A stretch of 64,000 nucleotides of DNA from Flaccisagitta enflata (Eukaryota; Chaetognatha; Sagittoidea; Aphragmophora): positions 97,960,001 through 98,024,000 of the forward strand of contig OZ231126.1 of assembly GCA_965153355.1 (NCBI GenBank), in the 5' to 3' direction. Made by a program: the position numbers and the translations under genes. This document shows, in pieces, positions 1-12,090 of this stretch (position 1 is the first letter of the stretch; each line of letters starts with the position of its first letter). The notes under the pieces were generated by a model. That model did no database searches and was not told the origin of the DNA. It saw nothing but the letters and a program-made list of their open reading frames with translations.

Positions 1-115
1 CCTTAACGCCGAAAACGTAAAGTTTGACAGACGGAAGGACGGACGGACGGACCGACGGACCGACGGACCGACGGACCGACAAAACGGGGTGTAGTCGCGT
101 AGCACGCGACTAAAA
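1..115 (-). repeat. GTCGCG-hairpin dispersed repeat (family A), left edge copy
   Basis: A run of GACGGACC-type tetranucleotides is followed by the hairpin GTCGCGTAGCACGCGAC at 92-108 region. The same combination of CGG(T/A)-rich tetramers and a GTCGCG...CGCGAC hairpin recurs many times in the window. This copy is in reverse orientation and truncated by the window edge. Confidence 0.7.
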
Positions 116-200
116 AGCTGGATGCAGAAAATAACTATTACCCTATTTATCTGATATCTCACGCTGCTCATGCCCTCTTTAAATTCCTCATCTGTCTCAG

Positions 201-2583
201 GTCCGAAATGGAATCTCAAGGTTTATCCAAGACAGACGGCGCGCCCAAGCGCCCGTCCCGTTTCTACCGTCGTCGCCCGCGCCGTTTGGAGGAAGCCTAC
301 GCAAAGCGTCAGAAACGCGTGCGTTGGTTGGAGACGCACATTTGGTACGCTAAGCGATTCCACATGGTCGAAAAATGGGGTTACCGACTGGCCGATCGAC
401 CGACGGACAAAGGCGTGCGGGCGGCTTACCGCTACGCCAGTCGATACGCCAGTTTGACGGATTTGTCGTATTACCAACATTTGGAAATCAAAGGAGAAAA
501 ACAACAAATCACTCGTTTGTTCCATAGACTCGGGCAGGCGAATGTAGGATCGCGAATCGGCGCCGGTCGTTTTGTGACCGGAGCTATGAGAGGGAGAACT
601 ATTTTGTTCGAACCAGATGTAGTAAATGACGACGACGACGACAAAACTGATCGAGGAGACTCTACGTCGGAGAAGGGGAGAGTTATGTGCGACGTCGCCT
701 TTCTCTGGCGACCAACGCCTTCCGTAGATGAGGATTCGTCAATCAACGGCGACTCTCCAAACTCAAACTCTACAACGACGCGGACGCTGTGGATTTGGGT
801 TCATCCTCTCTCGCTGACACGTTTGTTTTCGATTTTACAAGCGGAAAACGCGCGTTTGGCCCTCGGCTGCACCATCATCGACATCTCGGGTCAAATCGTC
901 CGATTCCGCGTTTTTGGTCCGCGGTCTATCGATGTTCTGAATGCCGCGCTAAAGACAGTGACTGACGTTGATGTTGGGAAACCCGGCGAGAACGCCGCTG
1001 CTACTCCTTTCTCACATCCGCCGCTCCACCAAAAACTCGCCTCGCAAAAGATCGCCAAAATTGACGAAAAATACTCAACCTGGTTTAGAGATTCTCTCGA
1101 CGCTTCGCCATCCGCTCGAGAAGTTCATCAACTGCAATCCCGACGCTGGTCTTCGTTACCGTTTCTCGTCGGATCGCCTCACGAACTGCCGAGGGACGTG
1201 GTCATGGGGTTAACGGTCGAAGATCCGCGACTCTCTCGTCCTTGCCGCAAGACGATTCCTAAACCACAATTGGTTGAGGAGGAAATGGAAGACGTGATTT
1301 CATACGACGCCCATCTCGCCGACTCTCCCTTGTGGCGACCGGATGTAAGGCGTCAGGTGAAAGATCGCAAACTGACCATCGCCGACATGTACATCTTACG
1401 GAGCTCGAATATGGTACCCGGTACGCCCTTACAGCTTGGCAAATATACCTCTCACTTGCCCATTATCATCTGCCAATATCCCGGCGGTAAAGGCGCTGGT
1501 GGCGGATCGTCTGTCGGGAGTGACCAACCATCGTGTTGGGCGTCGGGCATCGACCTCTTTCTTCCGGAAAGTTGGGGCAAGGATTTTTGGCTGTCGTTGG
1601 TTTACAACGGCGGTCGGGCCGGTGGTCTTCAAGAAGTGGCGGCGGTGGATTTCGAAAACGCTCGATTGACGTTTCCGCGGTTCTTTCCCGATAGCGTCGA
1701 TGGCGAAAGCGAAGCCAAAATCGCTCAGGTCGCGGCGGTGGAATCGTATTTCGCCAGACCCATCGCCAAACGCGTCAATTTTCTCAATATGGGAACTCTC
1801 TTTCCATTTCGATCGCCCTGGAAGGCCCTCGTTAAGGAGTGGCGTGAAGAAATCGATGAAGATCGAGACTCTAACACCAGCGAAGACGGCGGTGCATTCC
1901 AGGTGCTACGGGATGGCGCGGTTCTCAAGAACCTCGACGCTGCGATTCGCAACCACCCTGGTCAGGAGTCTCTGCACGCTCTTGAGTCTCTTTTGCCTCG
2001 CCTGGTCAACTGCCTCGTTCCATTACGCGTGACTTGCGACGCGAGAGGGACGATTACGCCACGTTCGCAACTCTGCGCGCCTTCTCGCGAAGACATAATC
2101 AACAATATCCAACAGTCCGGCCGTATGGCTACGAAATCTACGAAATGGAAAGCCCCTGTCGATGTCTGGACTCCTCCGGAAGAACCATGCCATTGGGTCT
2201 CTGACGAGCGTCACGATCTTTTGAAAAACGCTGTGAAAAAGGCCAGGAGGGAAATGGGGGTGGCGCGATTCCCGATCGACGTTGATCAACCTGACAACGT
2301 GATATCAGTCTGTTCACGTCTCACGATGGGATTTGTGGTGGATGGTCGGTTGGCTTTGACGCTCGGGAAACCGCGTGGCGTAGGATTCGTCGCCGGAAGC
2401 AGCCTCTTGCGTCTTTTGAAGACGTTCTCGTCCGCGTTGATCGCCGGTCAAGGGTCCAACAACAATGACGTTGGCGTTAAAGCAAGGATAACGAGGGATG
2501 ACGTCGCGAACAAACTGTTTTTGCTCTGCCGCTGTCCTAATTCGAGACGATACCGCAAAGTGGGCTTTGAGATTTTGTATTGA
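201..2583 (+). CDS. POP1: POP1, RNase P/MRP subunit (C-terminal large exon)
   Basis: This is the large protein subunit of the ribonuclease P and RNase MRP complexes, which process precursor tRNA and rRNA in the nucleus. The frame opens at an acceptor (TCTGTCTCAG ending at 200) and runs about 793 residues to TGA at 2581. Near the start it shows the family's basic block with WLETHIWYAKRFHM, followed by the KWGYRL and DLSYYQHLEIKG motifs of the POP1 domain. The POPLD region with VMGLTVEDPRL lies at about residue 330, and a GKPRGVGFV segment is near the C-terminus. The family is usually about 900-1,000 residues, so the N-terminus is on an upstream exon outside the window. An internal ATG at 208 is unlikely to be the true start. 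ENY2 follows 0.9 kb downstream on the same strand. Confidence 0.93.
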
Positions 2584-3462
2584 TGTTAATGTCTGTTGGG
2601 TGCCCTATTGCAAGACTTACTTAGATCAGTTAACGATTCGTTTTCACTTTTCAGTCAATCATGCCGAATTTGGAACTGCCTTCAATGTATAATCTTAGTA
2701 CAGATGATATAACTCAATGATGAAAACAATCTGTTCAACTCTACTTAACTGTGTCAACTGAGGTCAAGATGATAACTAGTTAGGACTTACGACTGGATCG
2801 ATGTTTATCGGCCAAGACCCTTGGCAAGGGTTGGAGGACCGATTGAACGTATATGTACGAGTCCGCTTTCCATCTTTCATAGCAATTAAACTGTAGAAGA
2901 CCACAATGGCTTAAATTAGAATTTATTGCATTAGCATCTTGATGTGACATAAAGTTGTTTGCAATTTTGTTAATGGTAACGATGAAATGATAAAACCGCT
3001 GTTGACGAAGTTCTCTGAGGTACATAGGAGAAATCTCAGAACACCGGTTGCTTAGGAGAAGGTCATATTCTCTTAGTCTTAGTGAGATCAGATTTTTTCT
3101 TCAAAATCATTTTTTTCCTAATCAAAAAATAGAAAAGTTTCATACACTTCAGGCTGATTAGAGAATGTTACGCTCCATTGGATACATTTTGGAGGGCACG
3201 CTCAGGCAAGTATTTTGACCAGCCAAAGCCGTAATCTAAAACAAAACAAAACAATTCAAAAATGATGTTGATCATCTGAGATGCAACTAGAGCCAGGATA
3301 ATTGTTCTTAGGTGCAAATACAGTTGTCCTTGTTTTCGTTCACAATTTTGTTACAAATTTTTAGAAAAATACAACCAAACCTTGGCTTCCGTCGAGATTG
3401 TTCGTGGATCGGGATAACAAACTGTTCATTCACGCAGTGTTCTTTACAAAAGATAATAAACT
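2584..3462. other. POP1-ENY2 intergenic region
   Basis: POP1 3' untranslated sequence and the ENY2 upstream region. It is AT-rich and shows no convincing ORF or known repeat. Confidence 0.5.
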
Positions 3463-3908
3463 ATGTCGTCAGCGGAACAAAGAAAGGAAAGGGAACAGAA
3501 CGTCCGGCAACAGATCACACGCAAACTGGTAGAAACGGGCGAACGGGAAAAATTGAAAGAACTGCTAAGGTATGTTGTTGGTTGTTATGTTCTTATTGTA
3601 TGTTTATGTTGTTAAAGTTGTGAAACTCGTTTGAATTGATAATCACAAGAAGCCGTGTAGTGGGTCTTTGTAGAAGATTGACATTGTTCATTCCACGCAG
3701 ATTCAAGCTGGTGGAATGCGGATGGCGGGATCAACTCAAGCAAAACTGCAAAGAGATTGTGCGCAAGCGCGGGTTGGAAAATGTGACGGTGGACGAATTA
3801 GTGGCGGAGATCACGCCTCAAGGTCGTCAAACGGTCCCGGATGCCGTCAAGAAGGAACTTTTACAGAGGATCAGACAATTCTTAGCCGGACAACTACGTC
3901 AAGCGTAA
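3463..3908 (+). CDS. ENY2: ENY2, SAGA/TREX-2 subunit (2 exons)
   Basis: This small helical protein is shared by the SAGA histone-deubiquitinating module and the TREX-2 mRNA export complex at nuclear pores. Exon 1 is 3463-3569, exon 2 is 3701-3908, and they join within an Arg codon at the AAG|GTATGT donor and CACGCAG acceptor. The spliced product is 104 residues, against about 100 for the family. It shows the family signature: [15 protein letters not shown], then [26 protein letters not shown] and [13 protein letters not shown]. The start ATG is the first in frame and matches the usual length. An AT-rich 3' region with ATTAAA near 4081 could serve for polyadenylation. Identification is firm; function is inferred from the family. 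Confidence 0.96.
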
Positions 3909-4679
3909 CACTCTCGGTGGAGTGCATCGTGGATGGTTGTAGCCCAGCTCAAATCAATCGTGGAAGTGTTACTTCTTTGTTCCATGCTTGTTCTGATATA
4001 CGGTGTGAATTCAATTAGACGAATGTGTAGTAGACGCTTGAGCTTCCGCGTTTTTGTTGTGCCATGCCCCTTTGTTGTTTTATTAAACATTCATTTGTTT
4101 GTATGACATGGTTTTGTTCCGTTTGTTACCCCGTGTCGGGTACACGTCGTTGATCATATAAAACCTGATAAAAGCCATCTAGCATGCTTAGTCGTGTTCA
4201 TTCATGCCCTAGCAGAGCGATTTTGCCCAAATACATGGGCGCAGGGAATCATCTTAGTCTCCCGCCCTTATAGGTTCCCCCCCCCCCTACCACGGCATTT
4301 TCATGTTCATATTCTACGTTCATCCCCGTCTTCGCTAAAATTTTGTTGTCAATTTTCTCGTTGAATTACTATCCATTACTATCTAGCTCAATAATATACG
4401 GACACCTGAAAAAAGGTAACCAATCTTGAATATTTTGTATCCTTAAAAAATTCAGTAATTGATTCTATTGGTGATTTTTAAATGTATTTGAACGACTTTT
4501 AAAATTGAACCTAATTTAAATTGATAGTTTATCTTAATCTAAGCGCAGTATATTCCTAGAGACACAGATACTTCTTTTCTGGTATCCGTATATTTATTGA
4601 CTAGACGGTATATCGCGCTTTGAGCCGTTTTGGCTTTCAATTGCGACGACGTCTCATTTTCCCCTAAATTGTCCATAAT
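3909..4679. other. ENY2-RNF168 intergenic region
   Basis: ENY2 3' untranslated sequence, a C-run near 4282 and AT-rich DNA. No gene is recognised. Confidence 0.5.
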
Positions 4680-7600
4680 ATGTCAATTGATGGTCTGAAT
4701 AATGAAGGATATGATACCGCGTGTGGTGCGACAACAATGGCGGGCTCGGAAGCAGCGAAAATCAGCGACTATTACTGCGAGATATGTAAAGACTTATGGC
4801 TGGAACCAGTCACGCTGCCCTGTCGGCACACTATGTGCAAAGAATGTTATTTTCAAAACGAAGCCGCTAATCCTCTTCAATGCCCCTTTTGTAAGAAATC
4901 AGTTAGGACGTGGACGCGAAAAGCCAAGAAGGATAAAAAGTACGTCGGTCGGTCTGTCTATATCCGTCAGTCCGTTGTCGGGAGTGTCGTTACTTCTGCA
5001 CACGCTTTCTCTCGAACATCCATGTATATGTAAAATTTGTGTTCAAAGTCAAATTTGAAAATGTCGAATTGAGAAGTGGTTCATCTAATGGGTCTTGAAC
5101 TGTTATTTCAATCATCTCCAATCGCTTCCCAGTTTTATCGATGTCAAATTGTGGGAGAAGACGCGCGAGCTATTTCCGGAGGAGGTGAGGAAACGCTTGG
5201 AGGGCGAGACCATCGACATCCCCGATAAAGAATTGGACTTTTCTTATGTTCAGAGCAGACAGCATTATGGCGACGGCGAACTTAGGAAAGAATACGAAAT
5301 GGAGGTGAGGGAGCCAGAGACTAACCGCCGAATTGGCTTTGACGTAGAATGTATAGAAACTTGTGCCGTGTTTCATGAGAGCACATGAATTGGCTTTGAG
5401 ATTGACGTCATGTGCATTTTTAGGGCGCATAAATAAGCTCCGCTCGTTATTCGATTATCCAATTAATTACAGCGACTCCGTCAAGAAGCCGAATTAGAAC
5501 AACGTCGGCAGCAGGAAGAAGCTGCGAGTTCCGATTTACTGCTAACGCTTCAAAGAGAAGAGGAAGAGGCGAGACGAGCGGAGGAAGAGAGAAGGCGACA
5601 AGAAGAGGAAGATGCCAAATTTGCGGGTGAGGGCGGTAATGTCGGGAATTTGCTTCCCTCTTCTGTTCTGAGATGTGTGTGTGTGTTCTTAGGCATGTGT
5701 GATCTGAGAGATGTGCGTGATCTGAGAGATGTGTGTGATCTGAGAAAAGTTTGTGATCTGAGGGATGTGTGTGATCTGAGAGATGCGTGTGATCTGAGAG
5801 ATGCGTGTGATCTGAGAGATGCGTGTGATCTGAGAGAAGTTTGTGATCTGAGAGAAGTTTGTGATCTGAGAGAAGTTTGTGATCTGAGAGAAGTTTGTGA
5901 TCTGAGAGAAGTTTGTGATCTGAGAGAAGTTTGTGATCTAAGAGATGTGTGTGATCTGAGAGATGCGTGCGATCTGAGAGATGCGTGCGATCTGAGAGAT
6001 GCGTGCGATCTGAGAGATGCGTGCGATCTGAGAGATGCGTGCGATCTGAGAGATGCGTGCGATCTGAGAGATGCGTGCGATCTGAGAGAGCCTTTGGAGC
6101 TCTTACTGGTGTTTAATCCGGACCCATCACAACTATCCTTAGTAATCCAAACAACTAAGTCTGTTTTAACATTATCATGAAATAATTCAAGGCAACATTC
6201 CAACCAGAAAGAAAAAATCAATGATTTTAACCTGTTTGCTACAAGAGCCATTGACAAGAAAGAGTACCAGATGAATGTGCTGAACTTGTGAACTGTGGGC
6301 TCTAATCGCAATCCCTCACTTCCATCTGATCTTCCCATAGTAAAAGGCTCATGCAACCCACAACTTAAAATCAAAATCCTTTCCACTGAATGAGACCATT
6401 CCTTCAAACATTCCATGTCAACCCAAAATAGAAAGACAGAAGGTAGTTAGCATATCCCTATTATTTATAGTGCACAAATTACCAAATGATGATGTAGCTA
6501 TCCAAGGATAATCTAGATATCAAAGGCAGTGTTGTTAAAAACCATACCATTAGATGATTAGAGGCAAGAATCGAGAATCAACCATATGGGACCGCCGGCA
6601 TTCTGTACCATGGTACTGAAATTTATGAAAGTTGGACAACATTACTGCTCAACCCTAATTTACAAAAGGATGAGAGCCTTTGGAGCTCTCACTGGTGTTT
6701 AATCCGGACCCATCACAACTATCCTTAGTAATCAAAACAACTAAGCAGGTTTGCGCGTACTCGATTGCTTTTAATTCTGATCTTTAGCTTTCTTCCGTTT
6801 CTTTAGCGATGCTGTCAAGTCAAAAGTCGCCTTCAAAATTCCCGGCTCCAAAAAGAACGAGGGCAAAGAACAAATCCACGCCTTCTGTTCCCAAAGACCA
6901 ACCCATACTCACCGCCGCGTCGCTCACAACACCTAAAAGTCAGGGGGGGGTGCATGGATTTCACAAATGTGCGCTGTTTTATCGCTTCTTTCCAATGAGT
7001 GCGGAGTAAGCCGAGACGAATTTTAAAGATGTTTAATGTCCTCCGCGGCCACGTACCACGGTAGTGCTTCCATCTCCGATTCACCAGTCTTCGTTTCGCC
7101 CTCCACCTCATCCCCGTCGACATCGCAACGAAGCTTGCAACGTGCCGTCGAGGCCGTCAAGGATCGGCTGCGAGACGGCAGCTCGTCACCCGAGTCTTCG
7201 CTCGTTTTCGACTACACGCCAAAATCGATACGACGAACGGCGATTAAACGGAGGCATGTGAGACCGAACGTGTTCGACTCTTCCGACGAGGATGATGACG
7301 CCGATGACGTAAGGTAGTGTTAACTTGGGAAAGGGGAGCCAAGAGGGTGTGTGGAATGGGACGTACAGTTCCACCCCGCAATATGAATGTCAAGGGATCA
7401 ATAAACCTGATTTTATATGCATATATATGGGTGGATTTTTGTTACAGGGTGATTTTTGTCAAATGCAAAAAAGTATTAAGCTTTTACTCTTTAATGCTTC
7501 ATTTTCATGACCTAGAATCATTTTTCTCTTATAGTACTATGCTTGACGTTTTTTGTCTGAGTTGAATAGTTTGTTCATAACATCAGTTTGGAGTAAAATG

Positions 7601-10600
7601 AATCTTTACAGCTTGAGCTTGATAACGACAGTGTCCCTCCGAAGGCTACATTTGTGTTTGAAAGAGGGTCAAAATGGAAATAATGAATGGAAATAGAAAA
7701 ATAATGGAGTAAAACTGATTCAGATAGTTCAGACATAATATTTAAAACAAAAATTTGCATTTATTTAGCGAACAGGACTAAGTTTAGCGACTGTTTCTAA
7801 ACCAAATTTATTAAAAATTTTTACTTTTTCTATTTTTGGTCACTGACAGGGGGTCGGTCTAGATTCTAAATTTGCATAGAAAATGAAAAAATGAAAAAAT
7901 AAAGAACATAGTCTCTTTCCAAATCGATTACAGGGAGAACTGTTTTTCAAAATAAAAAATTCCCCTGTTTGGCTTTCTTAAAATTAAGACCACAGAAAAG
8001 GAAAAAAATGCAAGCAGAAATTTGCTGAAAATAGTCATTTTACTGCTTGTTTTCATTAGAATCGCATGGTTCAAATTACCTTTTAAGTCAGAATATGATA
8101 AAAAGGTATATACACCAAGTGTCTTTAGAGACAAATGGCCTACTAAAAGCATTCCAGCTTCATTATTGACCTAATAATGCAAAAAGTATGGTGAAACACT
8201 TAGTTTTCCTTCGAAAATTTGCTGTCTGACTTTTTTCGTCAAAGCAGTTTTTGTCCTCGAAGATCAGTTAACGTCGAGGACTATAACATAGCCTTGATCG
8301 TGTAGTGAGTCGTCGTTTGTCGTCGTGTCAACTAGACCCTTGCGACGGAGCATTTTTGCCACGATTTCGACGCGATTTCGACGCGCCCTTATCGCCACGC
8401 GACTTCTGTTTCCGGTTGGCGCTAAAACCGCGGTTTCCGGTTACTTTTTTCCATTCATAAATATTTAATACCCTTTGCCTATTATTTTTGTAGTAATATT
8501 AATTCCTGGACTTGTGCAATTTACATAGGGGAAGGGTAGTAAAGGTTCACCAATGTTGTTCAAACTTGTTGTGAAGGTTCATTGCATCAATTAAAGTTCC
8601 CCTGCAAGATTTCAGATAATTCTGAGTATTGGTTTAGAAGATATAAGGGTATTTTGCTAGTAATATTAATTCCTAGACTTGTGCAATTTACATAGGGGAA
8701 TGGTAGTAAAGGTTCACCAATGTTGTTCAAACTTGTTGTGAAGGTTCATTGCATCAATTAAAGCTCCCCTGCAAGATTTCAGTAAATTCTGAGTATTGGT
8801 TAAGAAAATAAAAGGGTATTTATGATGTATCTAGTAACATTATTTCTTGGACTTAAGAATTTTTTTTTTGAAATTTTTTTTTTTTTTTTTTTTTGAAAAA
8901 AAAATTTATTTTTTTTGAAAAAAAATTTTTTTTTTTGAAATATTTTTTCCTCTCTGAAATTTTTTTTTTTTTTTTGAAGAAAAAAATTTTTTTTTTTTGA
9001 AATTTTTTTTTTTGAAAAATTTGAAAATTTTTTATCTTTTTTATTGTGGGATTATAAGGTATGCTTTCATGGACTACAAGGTATGCTATCATAGGCTGCA
9101 AGGTATGCCACCATGAACTTCAAGGTATGCCATCATGGACTTTAAGGTATGCAATTGGTAGCTGGGTCAGACTGAGTCGCCGGGTCAGACTGAGTCGCCG
9201 GGTCAGACTGAGTAGCCGGGTCAGACTGAGTAGCCGGGTCAGACTGAGTAGCCGGGTCAGACTGAGTAGCCGGGTCAGACTAAGTAGCCGGGTCAGACTG
9301 AGTAGCCGGGTCAGACTGAGTAGCCGGGTCGGACACCAAATAGACTACAGTCGAGGACTGTTGTTTTTAAGCTTTTTTTTTCTAAAGTTCCGATATTAAA
9401 ATAATTGAAATCACAGATGCTACTTTGGTCTCAAATGGAAGAAAGACAAATTACCTTCCATTTGAGACCTATCTGGCATATATAGCTCAAGTCGTCTGCA
9501 AATGAGAGTAAATCAAAGAAAAACTTCCCTGATTAAAGAATAAGATTTGAGCTGAAAATGAACTTCTTCAATTTGGTGTTGTGGACAAACCATCCAACTC
9601 AGACCCATGAAATTTTAATACAAAAAACGTTAAACATAGTACTAAAACAGAAAAGTGATTTCAAGTTATAAAAATAAAGCATTTTGGAGTAAAAGCTTAA
9701 TACTTTTTTGCGTTTGACAAAAATCACCCTGTATCGCCAATGTTAAAATAAATATCATGAAGGGTTTAAGATTCTAGGTCTGTTCAAAGGGGGTTTCTGT
9801 TATTGGCCACATTGAGTTATATCTCGATGTGGTTTATAACAAAGCCTTGATCATGTAGTAAGCCGTCGTCGTTGTTTGTTTGTGTCAACCCTTAAAAACT
9901 TGAGCACTAGTACTCAGATGTTGATGAAACTTGGTCAGTGTTATTTTTAGGGCATTACTTACCTGTGTACATTCATAATTATTTAATACCCTTTGCCTAT
10001 TATTTTTGTATTTTTCTATTTATTTTTTTTTTCTTTTTTAAAATCTTTTTTTTTTTTTTTTTTAAATTAAAAATGTTTTTTTCTGATCTAGTAGCCGGGT
10101 TTGATCGAGTAGCCGGGTTTGATCGAGTAGCCGGGTTTGATCGAGTAGCCGGGTTTATTTTCACTTTAGAAACCAAGATGTGGCCTTTAGTTTTTCAGCT
10201 TTTTTTTTTGGATCCGGTATAGCGGGGTTTATCTGTCAGCGTCTTCTAAATTTTCTTGAACCTTCTTTCCAGTCTTTATTGAACTTCTTTCTTCTCGGTC
10301 TTCAATTCTTCCCCCTGATTCCTCTTCATTTCAAATTTCAATCTTCTCAAAAATAGTCTCTTTTCCCTTCTTTCCTTAATTCTCTTTTTCCCTTTCCCAC
10401 TCTTTTTCTCTCCATTTCAGTCGGTTTACATTCGATTGTTGTTCACCCTCCAGTGCCGCCGAGCCACCGAGATCCACTTTATTCGGCGCCGACGACGATG
10501 GCGTGACCAACGGCGACGGCGAAAACGACGGCGACTCTCGGAAGGACGCCATTGATGACATACCAACTCCGCGCCCTATTTCAAAGGACGCCGTCCGCGT

Positions 10601-11705
10601 CGCCGATGATGTCGACTCCTCTCCGATCGCGAGAGTGAAAATCGACGGTAAAAAGGCGAAACCGAAGAAACGCTTCATCTTCGAAGATAGTAGTTCCTCC
10701 GAGGACGATGAGGATGCGACGCGCCATCAATCTGTCGCGAAAACTTATGAAACATTAACTCCTCGCGACGCGGATGATAGAAACAATAACTCGATCATGG
10801 AGAAACCATCGGAGGCTCCCGAAGACAAGGCTGCCAAAGACAAGGCCGCTAAAGACAAACCTGTGCAATCTCAAGACTCCGCAAACGTCGCCGCTAACTC
10901 TTCAAAAGCGCCGATAATAGAGACAACGCCGGTGAAGACCGATTCCTCCTCTGCTAACTCATCCCAGTCAACTCCTGAAAAGGACTCTAAAGAAGCCACG
11001 GCCCAAGCGTCATCACCTCAACCACAAGTGACCTCGCAAAATTTGGACCCCATTCCCCAAGAACAAGGCGATCTGGTTCGAGTGCAGAAGGAAATAGAAG
11101 AACAGTTACGCCGCGCCAAGGAACAGGAAGAGGAAGACCGCAAAATGGCGCTGAGACTCCAACGGTTATTTCAAAAGGAGCAGCATGACGAGCTGACTAA
11201 GCGTCCCGACGGCTACGGAACGCGATCCGCCAGTTCTTCTAGGTCTCCTAGGCCCAAGACTCCGTCGGCTTCACCGCCCGCGACGTCGGCGAAGGAAGAA
11301 TCTCCGTCCAAAACTACGGCGAGACAAAAGACGTTTTCCAAAGCCATCGCCGGTTCCTTCTCGCGATCCCGCAGTCTCACGACAATCGATAAAAACGCCT
11401 CCTCCTCTTTGGATCGTGACTTTGGCGATGGTGATAATCCCCGCGCTTCTCCCGCTTCTTCCGTTTGCCCGCATCGGACGACTCAGGGCTCGGAAAACTG
11501 CTCGTTTTGCATCTTGACGTCGCCAAAGGGCGGTGGGAGAGGCTTTGGATCGTCCCTCGCCGCTTCGTTGACGTCTTCGCCGTCGTCGTCCCAAGGTTCC
11601 AACGGAGGGAAAGGCAAAGGAGGGAAAGGATTGAAGAGAAAAACCTCCTCTGGTTCGGCGGCCACCTCGTCCAACAAGTCAAAGAAGCGTAAGGACACGG
11701 TGTGA
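4680..11705 (+). CDS. RNF168: RNF168-type E3 ubiquitin ligase (6 exons)
   Basis: A chromatin ubiquitin ligase of the RNF168/RNF169 type, which in vertebrates ubiquitinates H2A at DNA breaks. Clear exons are 4680-4939, 5133-5304, 5473-5626, 6807 to about 6949, about 7030-7313 and 10421-11705; phases agree at all junctions except exon 4/5, which I could not fix. Exon 1 holds a C3HC4 RING (CEIC, LPCRHTMC, KEC, CPFC). Exon 2 continues with the family's VKLWEKTRELFP. Exon 3 carries a first ubiquitin-binding MIU-like helix (SSDLLLTLQREEEEARR), exon 4 ends in a TTPKSQ motif, and exon 6 has a second MIU-like helix (EEEDRKMALRLQRLFQKEQ) and a lysine-rich tail. The remainder is low-complexity Ser/Asp-rich sequence. 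Introns 3 and 5 hold minisatellites. RNF168 is preferred over RNF169 because two MIU-like helices are present. Confidence 0.88.
5695..6090. repeat. 18-bp minisatellite in RNF168 intron 3
   Basis: About 22 units of GATCTGAGAGATGCGTGT, with a homogeneous sub-block of the GAGAGAAGTTTGTGATCT variant at about 5835-5935. The unit is a multiple of three without stops, so it yields spurious ORFs on both strands. Confidence 0.95.
6085..6165. repeat. Short dispersed repeat (GAGAGCCTTTGGAGCTC), copy 1
   Basis: About 80 bp reading GAGAGCCTTTGGAGCTC then GGTGTTTAATCCGGACCC and CACAACTATCCTTAG. Near-identical copies occur at 6670-6750 in the same intron and, more diverged, at 20345-20470 in AMPK intron 1. 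Confidence 0.75.
6670..6750. repeat. Short dispersed repeat (GAGAGCCTTTGGAGCTC), copy 2
   Basis: Nearly identical to the sequence at 6085-6165, just upstream of RNF168 exon 4. It is preceded by GTTGGACAACATTACTG, which is also present before the 20345 copy. Confidence 0.75.
8253..9362 (+). repeat. GTCC-tag hairpin element (family C), copy C1
   Basis: The left end is a hairpin with arms GTCCTCGA (8253-8260) and TCGAGGAC (8274-8281). It is followed by the family motif GACTATAACATAGCCTTGAT, a tandem duplication of about 165 bp (8491-8820), a poly-T/poly-A tract (8860-9045), and minisatellites at 9055-9150 and 9160-9335. The right end repeats the same tag, TCGAGGAC, at 9351-9358. The element lies within RNF168 intron 5. 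Confidence 0.6.
9160..9340. repeat. 18-bp minisatellite GTCAGACTGAGTAGCCGG
   Basis: About ten tandem units inside family C copy C1. A sister array with unit TTGATCGAGTAGCCGGGT occurs in copy C2 at 10090-10155. Confidence 0.9.
9805..10185 (+). repeat. Hairpin element family C, copy C2
   Basis: Left hairpin GGCCACATTGAG (9805-9816) / CTCGATGTGG (9823-9832), followed by ACAAAGCCTTGATCATGTAG, a T-rich tract and 18-bp repeats. The right end is GATGTGGCC at 10177-10185, matching the tag of its own left end rather than that of copy C1. Confidence 0.55.
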
Positions 11706-12090
11706 TAGCTGATTATATCGATGACTAACCACCTAATACACAATAGTGACTTTTACGAGATTTTGCGTCTTAGCTATTTTCCTCCTGCGTTGTACGTGTA
11801 TTCTCCCTTATTGTACCAGTTTTTAGTTCTCTCAACGATTAAGTACGTAATTATGAATGGTGCCTTACCTGGGATAACCCTCCCCTCCCTAGTTAGATTA
11901 TTGCCGATACTGGGGATGGGCGAGTGTTTCAACTTTCAGATGTGATTAGAACTTGACAGAAGTTTTCTTACTGCTTTCATCAACGACCAGTTTCTCGAGA
12001 TAACGCATTTTTGTCAGAGAGATTGTTTTTCTTGTCATTTCCAGGTCGAGTAGAATTAGTGCTAAGTCGAAACGGGTAATTGTGGCCTAA
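11706..12090. other. RNF168-GDAP1-like intergenic region
   Basis: A short spacer holding the 3' untranslated region of the upstream gene and the promoter region of the next. No repeat or extra gene is recognised. Confidence 0.5.

Noticed and set aside
5550-6416. ORFs of 176-288 codons on both strands
   Set aside because: They read through the 18-bp minisatellite whose unit is a multiple of three without stops; the sequence is intronic in RNF168.
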